Of a stretch of 36,946 bases of DNA, positions 1 to 7,267 are shown piece after piece. Made by a program: the position numbers and the translations under genes. The notes beneath the pieces were generated by a model. The model searched no databases. It was not told the DNA's origin and worked only from the letters and a program-made list of their open reading frames with translations. Each line of letters starts with the position of its first letter. Positions within the stretch are counted from its first letter, which is position 1. This DNA comes from CAYRVF01 sp964427535 (GTDB lineage: Bacteria > Chloroflexota > Ktedonobacteria > Ktedonobacterales > JADMIN01): positions 1 through 36,946 of the forward strand of contig CAYRVF010000043.1 of assembly GCA_964427535.1 (NCBI GenBank), read 5' to 3'.

Positions 1-175
1 CCACGAACTCGCCGTGCGCGATGCGCAGGCTGATGCCGTTGAGGATGTCGATGCGGCTGCGGCCGAGCGGGAGCGACTTGCGGATGTCGTCGGCTTCCAG
101 CGCAGGCGCGCGTCCGGACGTAGACACCGCGATGTTGAGCGTGCTTGGAGACGCGTGGTCAGAGGTCTGTGACAT
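1..175 (-). CDS. ABC transporter ATP-binding protein, LolD/MacB type (N-terminal part only)
   Basis: This is the first 58 codons of a gene that runs off the left edge. It reads MSQTSDHAS, a polar stretch, then ALEADDIRKSLPLGRS and ILNGISLRIAHGEFV. That is the opening beta-sheet of an ABC ATPase just before the Walker A loop. The 'DIRKS..LG...I.ILNGIS' pattern is typical of the LolD/MacB/FtsE-like subfamily, whose ATPases energise permeases acting on lipoproteins, macrolides or peptides at the membrane (family knowledge). The ATG is preceded by GGAGGCAGCAATC, a good ribosome binding site. The Walker motifs and the partner permease lie outside the window, so the substrate cannot be stated. Confidence 0.85.
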   Translation of the reverse strand, partial: MSQTSDHASPSTLNIAVSTSGRAPALEADDIRKSLPLGRSRIDILNGISLRIAHGEFV

Positions 176-538
176 GATTGCTGCCTCCTTCGGCGTGCGG
201 GCGGAGCTGGTTCGATGTGCTCCATGTCAGCCCGAGTGAGCTGATACGCGGGTGCGATTCCCGTCGTTTCCCAGCGTAGAAGGAGGCTGTCATGCGCTCA
301 TCATCGAAGTGTCACAGATGTGTCGCGGTTTTGTGGCGAGCGATGTCACGCGCGGATACTCGTTACCCGAGCTTTTCGGGCCATCGCGCTTGACGCCCCA
401 AAGACACCCCAGGTATCATTCTGGACGCCGGGCACGCACGCCCCCAGCTTGCACGATGCACCGCTCGCCCAAGGAAGTTTCAGTGCGCGCCGACAGATGC
501 GGCAGCCGGAGAGCCAGGAGAAATGGAGCATCGGCGAC
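176..538. other. Divergent intergenic region
   Basis: This gap lies between the minus-strand ABC ATPase and the plus-strand peptidase gene. The right half carries a convincing sigma-70 type promoter for the peptidase (listed separately), followed by a leader of about 110 bases. In the left half I see no clear promoter for the ABC gene and no RNA gene. Small open frames here have no ribosome binding site and no recognisable product. Confidence 0.6.
390..419 (+). promoter_or_regulatory. Sigma-70-type promoter for the C39-like peptidase gene
   Basis: A -35 box TTGACG at 390-395 and a -10 box TATCAT at 414-419 are separated by 18 bases. The expected transcript start is near 426, giving a leader of about 110 bases to the ATG at 539. 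It is called from consensus match and position only. Confidence 0.55.
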
Positions 539-1810
539 ATGAGAGGTGACGACGCCTATTCTGACGAGACGCGTGTCACGGGTCATGGTCGCCGAGCGCC
601 GAAGGTGGCTGACCGCGCGCACTGGATGCTCGACGAGCAGAGCGACGCCGCCGATCCCTACACCAGCGCGAAGCAGCATGCGGTGAGACCGCGACCAGCG
701 CCCGCCCCGGCTCCGCAGAGCGCCCGGCACGACGGGCCGCCCCGGCTGACGCTCCCCTCGCACCCGGCAATTCCCGCCGTGCCCAAGCGCGGCACATCCG
801 CCACGGGTCGGATGCGGGCGGCCCGGCAACGCCTGCACCTCTCACGACAAGACGCCTACGACCCGGCGGACTCCTGGGAGCGCGATGGGTCGGATAGCGA
901 CGCCGAGTGGGAGGCGGCCGCGCGGTCCTGGGACGACGAGCCGCGACGCACCCGCGAACACAGCGCGGCGCGTCCGCTCTCGCTCGTCTCGACGCCGCCC
1001 GAGGGTGTGCCGCTTCTCGATGAGCCGGAGTATCCGGCGCGTCAGACCGATATGCGCCTCGCGAGGTATACGCCCAAAGCGCCACAGCGCATCGCGCGGA
1101 ACACGCAGCGGGTGTTGCGGCAGGCGACGCAACCCTGGTGGATCGTGCGCGCGGTGCTCACCGCCTTGGTGCTGTGCTTCACGCTCAGCTACTCTGCGAA
1201 GGCCGCTGGCGAGCCGTCACAGCCGCTGCAGTCGGCAGCCTACCAGACGGCGGTGGGCGCGCATGTGGCCCATGACGCGCCGGTCGTCAGCAAGGTCTTC
1301 CCCGAGACGCAGGGCATGCGTCCAGATCTGTACGACTCGACCGATCAGTTCAACAACTGGTGGGATGCCGCGTGCAGCGCCGCCGCGCTCTCGGAGATTC
1401 TGACGGCGTACGGCGTGCCGAACGCGACCATCGGCCACGAGATCGACGAGCTTGGCCCCGATATCTCCCCCGATGCGGGTCTGCTCTCGTTCCACGGCTT
1501 CACCGCCGTCGCCGCGAAGCACAATCTGCAGGCCATCATCGGCAGCTCGATGTCCTACTCGCAGATGCTCTACGTTGCCAACACGCTGGGGCTGCCCATC
1601 ATCGTGAACGTGCGTATCAGCTACGGCTACTACCACTTCTTCTCCGGTGGGCACTTCCTCGTGGTGACCGGCGGCGACGACCAGGGGCTGCGCATCGTGG
1701 ACTCCTCGGAGTACTACATCAAGTATCTGCCGAAGGATGTCTTCTACCAGATGTTCACCGGACGTACGGTCATCATCGCTCCGGCGAGTCAGACGGTCAC
1801 GCTTCCCTGA
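539..1810 (+). CDS. Membrane-anchored C39-like (papain-fold) cysteine peptidase
   Basis: The protein has 423 residues. Residues 1-195 are polar, rich in Arg, Pro and Asp and probably disordered. A single membrane segment follows at about 198-222 (WWIVRAVLTALVLCFTLSYS). The C-terminal half looks like a peptidase C39-like (C39_2) domain: the nucleophile region WWDAACSAAALSEIL has Cys279, GGHFLVVTGG has His372, and RIVDSSEYY has Asp388, a plausible Cys-His-Asp triad. The long basic N-terminus before the membrane segment suggests a cytoplasmic tail with the catalytic domain outside. I chose the ATG at 539 because GGAG lies 10 bases upstream; an in-frame ATG at 320 lies upstream of the likely promoter. 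In this fold family, members process leader peptides or cleave cell-wall or surface proteins; the substrate here is unknown. The next gene is murB, but 124 bases separate them. Confidence 0.75.
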   Translation: MRGDDAYSDETRVTGHGRRAPKVADRAHWMLDEQSDAADPYTSAKQHAVRPRPAPAPAPQSARHDGPPRLTLPSHPAIPAVPKRGTSATGRMRAARQRLHLSRQDAYDPADSWERDGSDSDAEWEAAARSWDDEPRRTREHSAARPLSLVSTPPEGVPLLDEPEYPARQTDMRLARYTPKAPQRIARNTQRVLRQATQPWWIVRAVLTALVLCFTLSYSAKAAGEPSQPLQSAAYQTAVGAHVAHDAPVVSKVFPETQGMRPDLYDSTDQFNNWWDAACSAAALSEILTAYGVPNATIGHEIDELGPDISPDAGLLSFHGFTAVAAKHNLQAIIGSSMSYSQMLYVANTLGLPIIVNVRISYGYYHFFSGGHFLVVTGGDDQGLRIVDSSEYYIKYLPKDVFYQMFTGRTVIIAPASQTVTLP

Positions 1811-1934
1811 CCCACTCCCGCCAGGACGCAGATGCACGGGAGCATGTCAGCGAACCGGCGACGTGTATACTGAGAAGTGCGGTGCGCATCCGCTGGTGTG
1901 CCGCTCCGACATCTCTCTCGACGAAGGATCAGCC

Positions 1935-2948
1935 ATGCTCCCCCGCCTCGAATCCGCTCTGCTTGACGAGCTGCGCGCGCACCTCGACGGTGCGGTCCGC
2001 GCGCGTGAGCCGCTGTCGCGTCACGGCACGTTTGGCGTAGGTGGCCCAGCCGACGCCTGGGTGAACATCACGCGCGAAGACATGCTCGCGTGCCTCGTCT
2101 CGCTCGCCGCCGCGCGGAGCTGGCCGCTGATGCTCGTCGGCAACGGCACCAACGTGCTCTACGCCGACGCGGGCGCGCGGGGCATCGTCGCGCGCATGCT
2201 GATTTCCGACTGGCGCCTCGACGATGGGGATGGGGACGATGACACGGCGCTGCTCACGGCAGGCGCGGGCGTGAGCCTGCCCAAGCTGGTGAACGACCTG
2301 GCCGAGCGCGGCCTGAGTGGGCTGGAGTGGGGCGCAGGCGTGCCCGGCACGATCGGTGGCGCGGTCGTCAGCAACGCAGGTGCGCACGGTGCCTGCACCG
2401 AGGATACGCTGCAAACCGTTCGCGTGCTGCGAGCGCCCGCCGAGCCGGGTGAAGACGCGAGCATCGTCGAGCTGAGCGCGGCTGAGGTTGATTTCGGCTA
2501 CCGTCACAGCCGGTTCCGCGCGGCGCGGCGCGTGCTCTTTGGCGACGACGGCCAGCCGGTGGCCGCACCGCGCGCGCTGGTCGAGCCGCCCGAGATGATC
2601 ACGGGCGCGACGTTTCTGCTGCGCCGGGACGACCCCGCCGCCGTGCGCGAGCGCGTGCTGCGCTACCGGCAACACCGCAAAGACACGCAGCCGCCGCAGC
2701 CCAGCGCGGGCTCCGTCTTCACGAATCCACCGGGCGACCACTCCGGGCGTCTCATCGAGGCCGCGGGCCTCAAGGGGACGCGGCTCGGCGGCGCGCAGAT
2801 TTCGCCGAAGCACGCGAACTTCATCGTCAACACCGGCGGCGCAACGGCGCAGGATGTCGTCGGCCTGATCGCACTCGCGCGCCGCACCGTCCGCGAGCAA
2901 TTCGGCATCGAGCTGGAGCTGGAGCTTGAGCTGCGCGGCGACTGGTAA
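1935..2948 (+). CDS. murB: UDP-N-acetylenolpyruvoylglucosamine reductase MurB
   Basis: MurB reduces UDP-GlcNAc-enolpyruvate to UDP-MurNAc with NADPH and FAD in the cytoplasm, the second committed step of peptidoglycan synthesis. The 337-residue product starts MLPRLESALL after a GAAGGAT ribosome binding site. The FAD-binding half carries LVGNGTNVLYADAG and LEWGAGVPGTIGGAVVSNAG. The substrate half has FGYRHSRF and SAGSVFTNP, where Ser260 is the expected proton donor, and ends in a run of alternating Glu/Leu. Length and motifs fit the shorter type II MurB form. A TATACT -10-like box lies at 1866-1871 without a good -35. The gene is on the same strand as murC but separated from it by a LiaF-like gene and an oppositely oriented glcF-like gene. 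Confidence 0.95.
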   Translation: MLPRLESALLDELRAHLDGAVRAREPLSRHGTFGVGGPADAWVNITREDMLACLVSLAAARSWPLMLVGNGTNVLYADAGARGIVARMLISDWRLDDGDGDDDTALLTAGAGVSLPKLVNDLAERGLSGLEWGAGVPGTIGGAVVSNAGAHGACTEDTLQTVRVLRAPAEPGEDASIVELSAAEVDFGYRHSRFRAARRVLFGDDGQPVAAPRALVEPPEMITGATFLLRRDDPAAVRERVLRYRQHRKDTQPPQPSAGSVFTNPPGDHSGRLIEAAGLKGTRLGGAQISPKHANFIVNTGGATAQDVVGLIALARRTVREQFGIELELELELRGDW

Positions 2949-3034
2949 TTCTAACCTCTGGGGAGGCATTCGCGTACACCTACGTACAGCAGCCCACGCG
3001 CATCCCCTGGGCGCGAGAGAAGGAGCCGGAGCCG

Positions 3035-3748
3035 ATGCCACAACCGTTGACACTGCAGCAGGCGGCGATTCAGGACATCCGTGGGCGCTACGAGCGCGGC
3101 GAGCTCCCGTTCGACGCCTTTCACCGGGCGATGGACGCCTTGCTGCTCGCCGAGACGGACGGTGAGTGCCGCGCAATACTGGCGGAGTTGCGCCCCTCGC
3201 CGCTCGCCGCGCTTGAGCCGCCCTCCGCTTCCGCGAAGCCCGTCACCGTGACTCCCAAGCCTGCGCCCGCCCCACCCGCGCCCTCTCGCGCGCCAACACC
3301 AGTGCAGTCGGGTGGCGCGTGGAAGATGATGCTCGCCTGTGTCGGCGAGGTCAACCGGCTGCGGCGTCCCTGGAAGCTGACCGAGCGGTTCCTCGGCGTT
3401 GCGCTCGTCGGCGAGATGAAGCTCGACCTCAGCCTGGCCGCGCTGCCCAGAACCGGCGAGATGCGCATCGTCGCGGTCGTCGGCTCGGTGACGGTCTACG
3501 TGCCCCGGTCGGTGCGCGTGCGCGTCCATTCGATCTCGCTGGTCGGCGAAGTCTCCGCGTTCGGCGAGAAGTCGGCGGGCATCCTCAATTTCGGCCACGA
3601 AGAGAGCGCACCGGAGCCTTCGGGCGCACCGGCTGAGTCCGAATTGGATATCACCGTCGCGGCCATCGTCGGCGAGGTGCGCGTCGTGCAGGTCGATGGG
3701 CCGGTGCTAGGCACGACCAACCGTGCGCGACTGCCCGCCGGGAGATAA
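3035..3748 (+). CDS. LiaF-like (toastrack) protein with N-terminal DUF1707/SHOCT-like helix
   Basis: This 237-residue protein starts after AAGGAG with spacing 9. Residues 1-60 (IQDIRGRYERGELPFDAFHRA) form a short helical domain like DUF1707/SHOCT modules. A Pro/Ala-rich linker follows at about 62-95. The C-terminal part has repeated 'VGEV/VGSV' strands (MMLACVGEVNRL, MRIVAVVGSVTVYVPRSV, ISLVGEVSAFGE, AAIVGEVRVVQ). This is the pattern of the LiaF C-terminal 'cell wall-active antibiotic response' domain, a toastrack fold. No membrane segment is visible, so it probably acts in the cytoplasm or at the inner membrane face. In Firmicutes LiaF inhibits a LiaRS two-component system; that this protein has such a role is inference. 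It ends just before a GC-rich palindrome that likely terminates it. Confidence 0.7.
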   Translation: MPQPLTLQQAAIQDIRGRYERGELPFDAFHRAMDALLLAETDGECRAILAELRPSPLAALEPPSASAKPVTVTPKPAPAPPAPSRAPTPVQSGGAWKMMLACVGEVNRLRRPWKLTERFLGVALVGEMKLDLSLAALPRTGEMRIVAVVGSVTVYVPRSVRVRVHSISLVGEVSAFGEKSAGILNFGHEESAPEPSGAPAESELDITVAAIVGEVRVVQVDGPVLGTTNRARLPAGR

Positions 3749-3880
3749 GGGCCTCATCCCCCTCGGCCCCCTTCCCCTTGCGAGGGGAAGGGGGTGTTGC
3801 GTTCGTGGCTTTTGGGCTCGCATGTTCGCCACACGATCTCCCCTCTCCCTGCAGGGAGAGGGGCTGGGGGTGAGGCCCCC
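3749..3880. repeat. Pair of inverted dispersed GC-rich repeat units, probable bidirectional terminator
   Basis: Two copies of a short repeat lie in opposite orientation between the convergent LiaF-like and glcF-like genes. The left unit begins GGCCTCATCCCCCTC and ends in a perfect 12-bp stem (3767-3778 with 3783-3794, loop TGCG). The right unit is its inverted counterpart: a perfect 24-bp palindrome at 3840-3863, then CTGGGGGTGAGGCCCC. The same consensus (CCTCACCCC... CCCTCTCCCT... AGGGAGAGGGG) recurs at 7042-7264. Related units are frequent in Chloroflexota genomes (recalled). Position between two stop codons suggests use as a terminator. Confidence 0.8.
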
Positions 3881-3892
3881 GGAACTACTTCC

Positions 3893-5284
3893 CTAGGAAA
3901 AGGTTGTCAGCGAGAGGGGTTTTCCCGAGTAGGCCGCATCCAGCACGTCCACGAGATGCACCACGGGCAGCTCGGTGCCTGCCTTGCGCAGTGAGGAGCG
4001 AAGCTGCAGATAGCAGCCGGGATTGGCCGTCACGACGGCATCGGCCTCCGTCGCCTGGATGTTGCGGACCTTGCGGTCACCGAGTTTGCCCGCCATCTCG
4101 GGCCGGGTGACATTGTAGATGCCCGCGCTGCCACAGCAGAGCGACGCCTCCTCCATCTCCACCAGCTCCAGCTCGGGAATCACTCGCAGCAGGGCACGCG
4201 GCTGCATGCTGATTCGCTGGGCATGCGCGAGATGGCAGGGCTCCTGGTACGTCACCCGCAATGGCAGCGGCTCGAAGCGCGTGTCGAGCGTCCCCTCCCG
4301 CTGAAGCACGCCCAGCACTTCCGTCACATCGCGCACTTTCGCGGAGAACGCCGCCGCGCGCTCGCACCATGCGGGCTCGTCCGCCATCAGCTCGCCGTAC
4401 TCCTTCAGCTCGGCGCCACACCCGGCCGCGTTGACGACGATGAACTCCGCGCCGCTCTCCTCAAAGGCCAGAATGTTGCGGATGGCCAGCTCGCGGGCAC
4501 GGTCGCGCTCGCCCGCATGGATTGTCAAGGCGCCGCAGCACTGCTGGCTACCCGGTAGCACCACCTCGTAGCCGTTGCGCGTCAGCACGCGGATTGTCGC
4601 CCGGTCGGTCGCGGCGAAGACCGTGCTCATCACGCACCCAGCGAAGAGCGCGAGCCGCCCGCGCGGCGTGCTGCCCGGCAGCGGGGGGTAGACCTGACCC
4701 GCGGGTGTGAGGAACGGCGCGGACATCTCGGGCAACAGCGCTTCGAGCGCGTCGAGCCGCAGCGCCCGCAGCAGGCCGCTCCGCTGGGCGAGCCGTCGCG
4801 CGCCAGAGCGCTCATACAGCCGGGCCAGCGAGCTGACGAAACGGAAGCGGTCCATGCTGCCGAAGATGCCGTCGAAGATTGCCGCCCGGCCGGTTCGCTG
4901 CCACAACGGACGCGGCATCGCGCGCTCGATCTGCGTGCGCGCCGTCTCGACGAGTTGGCCGTACTCGACGCCTGAGGGGCAGACGGCCTCACACGCCCGG
5001 CAATCCAGACACTGATACATCTGCTCGGTGAAGCTCGGCTCGTCTACCGGCAGCGACCCATCCGCGACGGAGGCAATCAGGTGGATGCGCCCGCGCGGCG
5101 ACGACGATTCGTTCCAGGTCTCGACGTATGTGGGGCACGTCGGCAGGCAGAGGCCGCAGCGGATGCAGCGCTGCAGTATGTCCTCGCGTGGCTGATCGGC
5201 GCCGGTGAACCCGCTGAGCGGTCCCAGTCCGACCGTCGCTCCGACATCTCCAGCCGGGACGCGCATCTCGATGTCCGTGCTCAT
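3893..5284 (-). CDS. glcF: GlcF-like glycolate/lactate oxidase iron-sulfur subunit
   Basis: The 463-residue protein has two ferredoxin-type 4Fe-4S clusters near its N-terminus (CIRCGLCLPTCP with Cys40/43/46/50 and CLDCRACEAVCP with Cys92/95/98/102). Two CCG domains follow, seen as LFAGCVMSTVF with QQCCGALTIHAGE, and EPCHLAHAQRI with ASLCCGSAGIYN. This is the architecture of GlcF, the electron-transfer subunit of glycolate oxidase, and of related LutA/GlpC proteins. In E. coli GlcF works with flavoproteins GlcD and GlcE at the membrane. Neither partner is in this window, so the exact substrate is uncertain. The start at MSTDIEM has GAGG seven bases upstream and a TATAAT box about 40 bases further. 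The frame stays open upstream through the antisense of murC, which I do not regard as coding. It is about 50 residues longer than E. coli GlcF. Confidence 0.85.
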   Translation of the reverse strand: MSTDIEMRVPAGDVGATVGLGPLSGFTGADQPREDILQRCIRCGLCLPTCPTYVETWNESSSPRGRIHLIASVADGSLPVDEPSFTEQMYQCLDCRACEAVCPSGVEYGQLVETARTQIERAMPRPLWQRTGRAAIFDGIFGSMDRFRFVSSLARLYERSGARRLAQRSGLLRALRLDALEALLPEMSAPFLTPAGQVYPPLPGSTPRGRLALFAGCVMSTVFAATDRATIRVLTRNGYEVVLPGSQQCCGALTIHAGERDRARELAIRNILAFEESGAEFIVVNAAGCGAELKEYGELMADEPAWCERAAAFSAKVRDVTEVLGVLQREGTLDTRFEPLPLRVTYQEPCHLAHAQRISMQPRALLRVIPELELVEMEEASLCCGSAGIYNVTRPEMAGKLGDRKVRNIQATEADAVVTANPGCYLQLRSSLRKAGTELPVVHLVDVLDAAYSGKPLSLTTFS

Positions 5285-5330
5285 CCGGTTGCCTCGCTTC
5301 GTGCTCGCGGAAGACGCCGCCGTACCCGCT

Positions 5331-5336
5331 ATTATA
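5331..5336 (-). promoter_or_regulatory. -10 box of the glcF-like gene
   Basis: The minus strand reads TATAAT here, a perfect -10 consensus. The predicted start of transcription would lie about 40 bases before the gene's ATG. I see no good -35 at the expected distance, so the call rests on the -10 box and its position. Confidence 0.4.
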
Positions 5337-5563
5337 CGCCCTTCCGGCATGCATCTGGCTAGCGGCGTTCCATACGGGCTGCCAGCGTCCTTCTCGCCAG
5401 GGCGGAGTCCCGGCATCACAGGATTGTGACGACTGCACGCGCCCCGGTTCGTTGGAAACACTAGGACAGGTGACAGGTTTTCAGCGGGCACAATGATACA
5501 ATGGTGCGGCTGCGCGGACACGACTTCGGCGACGCACAAGGCACACGACGAGGACGGGCGAAC

Positions 5564-7036
5564 ATGGCATCCAATCTGGACGAGAAACAGCTCGCGACGC
5601 GCTTTCCCCAGGGCGTGCGTGGCATGCGGATTCACGCGCTGGGGGCGAGTGGCAGCGGCATCTCCGCCGTGCTGCGACTGGCACAGGCGCAGGGCGCGGT
5701 GCTCTCGGGCTGCGACATGGCGGCGACGGGCACCGGGGCGCAGCTTACGCGCGAGGGCATCCCCGTGAGCACGGGGCACGATCCGTCGCACATCACGGCG
5801 CTCGATCTGGTGCTCGTCGTCCCCGCGATGCTCTATCTCGACCCGAACAACGCCGAGCTTGCCGCCGCCCGCGAGCGCGGCATTCCCGTCGCCGAGTGGC
5901 AGGCGTTTCTGGGCTACCTGATGCGCGAGAGTGTCGGCGTCTCGGTCGCGGGCGTGCATGGCAAGGGGTCCACGTCGTCGCTGCTGGGCGCGCTCGCGAT
6001 CGCTGGTGGACTCGACCCGACGGTGGAGGTCGGGGCGACGGTGCTGGATTGGGGCTCGAACCTGCATATCGGCTCGGGCCAGTATTTCATCAACGAGGCC
6101 GACGAGTGGAACTACAACTTCCTGCGCTATCATCCGCGCATGGTGCTGCTCACCGCCGTCGAGTACGACCACCCCGAGTTCTTCCCGTCGTATGAGGCGA
6201 TCCGCGATGCCTTCGTGCAGTTCCTGCGCGGCATGGACCGCGGCGAACAGCCTCAGAAAGTCATTCCGCCGACCATCGTGGTGAACGCGGATAACCCCGG
6301 TTGCCTGGACGTGCTTGCCCAGCTCGGCGACACAACCGACAGAATCCGCACGTTCGGTATCGAGCGCGCCGATGTTGACGTGCGCGCGGTCGACGTGCGC
6401 ACCGGCGGTGAGACGAGCTTTACGCTGGTGCTGCGCGGTGAGCCGTTGGGTCAGGTGACGCTGCAGACGCCAGGCATTCATTACATCGCCAACGCCGTCG
6501 CCGCGGCCGCGGGTGCCGATGCGCTTGGCGTCGCGCCCGACGCGCTCGTTCCGGCGCTGTGCGCCTTCCGGGGGCTGCGTAGGCGCTTTCAGATCGTCGA
6601 GGATGGCGACGTCACCTTCGTGGACGACTACGCGCACCACCCGCACGCGATCGCGCTGACACTCGCCACAGCGCGCGAACGCTTCCCCGACCGCAGGCTC
6701 GTCGGGGTCTTCCAGCCGACGCTGTATACGCGCCTGCACCGCTTCCTCGTGCCGTTCTCCGAGGCGTTCGACGCGGCGGATGTGGCCGTCGTCGTCGAGA
6801 CACAGCCCTCGCGTGAGCGCGACACAGGCCTCGTCCACGGCAACGACCTCGTCGCCAGAATCGCCGCGCGCCCGGCATTCGCGGGACGGCCAGGCGCGGC
6901 CCGCTACGGCGGCACCTATGATGAGACCGCCGGCCTGCTCCGCGAGATCCGCCAGCCCGGCGACGTCATCTGCGTGATGGGCTCCGGTCCAGTGAACGCC
7001 GTCATCGCAGGTGCACGCGAGCATGCGGTGGTGTAA
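5564..7036 (+). CDS. murC: UDP-N-acetylmuramate--L-alanine ligase MurC (atypical P-loop)
   Basis: MurC joins L-alanine to UDP-MurNAc using ATP in the cytoplasm. The 490-residue product has the three Mur-ligase domains. The Rossmann start is IHALGASGSGISAVLRLA. The ATP-binding P-loop is GVHGKGSTSSLLG, with Lys134. The central domain has NEADEWNYNF, matching the MurC EAxE/D region, and AVEYDHPEFF. The C-terminal domain has GLRRRFQIV, VDDYAHHPHAI (residues 353-363) and QPTLYTRLHRF, all MurC hallmarks. Mur ligases usually have GKT or GKS; here Gly135 follows the lysine directly. The ATG at 5564 has GAGGA nine bases upstream. The in-frame ATG at 5501 overlaps a TACAAT -10-like box, so I reject it. 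MurC rather than Mpl is preferred, but Mpl-like ligases share several motifs. Confidence 0.87.
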   Translation: MASNLDEKQLATRFPQGVRGMRIHALGASGSGISAVLRLAQAQGAVLSGCDMAATGTGAQLTREGIPVSTGHDPSHITALDLVLVVPAMLYLDPNNAELAAARERGIPVAEWQAFLGYLMRESVGVSVAGVHGKGSTSSLLGALAIAGGLDPTVEVGATVLDWGSNLHIGSGQYFINEADEWNYNFLRYHPRMVLLTAVEYDHPEFFPSYEAIRDAFVQFLRGMDRGEQPQKVIPPTIVVNADNPGCLDVLAQLGDTTDRIRTFGIERADVDVRAVDVRTGGETSFTLVLRGEPLGQVTLQTPGIHYIANAVAAAAGADALGVAPDALVPALCAFRGLRRRFQIVEDGDVTFVDDYAHHPHAIALTLATARERFPDRRLVGVFQPTLYTRLHRFLVPFSEAFDAADVAVVVETQPSRERDTGLVHGNDLVARIAARPAFAGRPGAARYGGTYDETAGLLREIRQPGDVICVMGSGPVNAVIAGAREHAVV

Positions 7037-7041
7037 GGCGG

Positions 7042-7264
7042 AACCTCACCCCTTACCCCCTTCCCTTGAGGGAAGGGGTCGCTGAATGAGCGTTGGTGGC
7101 AGAGGGGGACGGGTGTGGTGATGTAAGGATGGAAGGGGCCTCACCCCCGTCCCCTCTCCCTGCGGGGCGAGGGGAGAGCGCGGGACATGCGTGTTTGCCC
7201 GAAGGCATCGTCCGTCTGCTCCGCCGTCCTCTCGCAAGGGGAGGGGCCGGGGGAATGGGGCTCC
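7042..7264. repeat. Cluster of three dispersed GC-rich repeat units between murC and the SirB1-family gene
   Basis: Three units of the same family as at 3749-3880 lie between two convergent genes. The first (7042-7078) reads ACCTCACCCC and ends in a 10-bp perfect stem at 7057-7066/7069-7078. The second (about 7138-7178) reads GGCCTCACCCCCGTCCCCTC and has an imperfect stem. The third (about 7227-7264) is inverted, reading AGGGGAGGGGCCGGGGG. Their position after both stop codons suggests bidirectional termination. The rest of the gap holds nothing I recognise. Confidence 0.75.
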
Positions 7265-7267
7265 TGC

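Noticed and set aside
1929..3176. 415-codon minus-strand frame opposite murB
   Set aside because: Its His/Arg-rich composition is typical of the antisense of a high-GC gene; murB is fully supported on the other strand.
5285..7024. Long upstream extension of the glcF-like frame on the minus strand
   Set aside because: It runs antisense through murC, whose motifs are unmistakable. A TATAAT box and ribosome binding site mark the real start at 5284.
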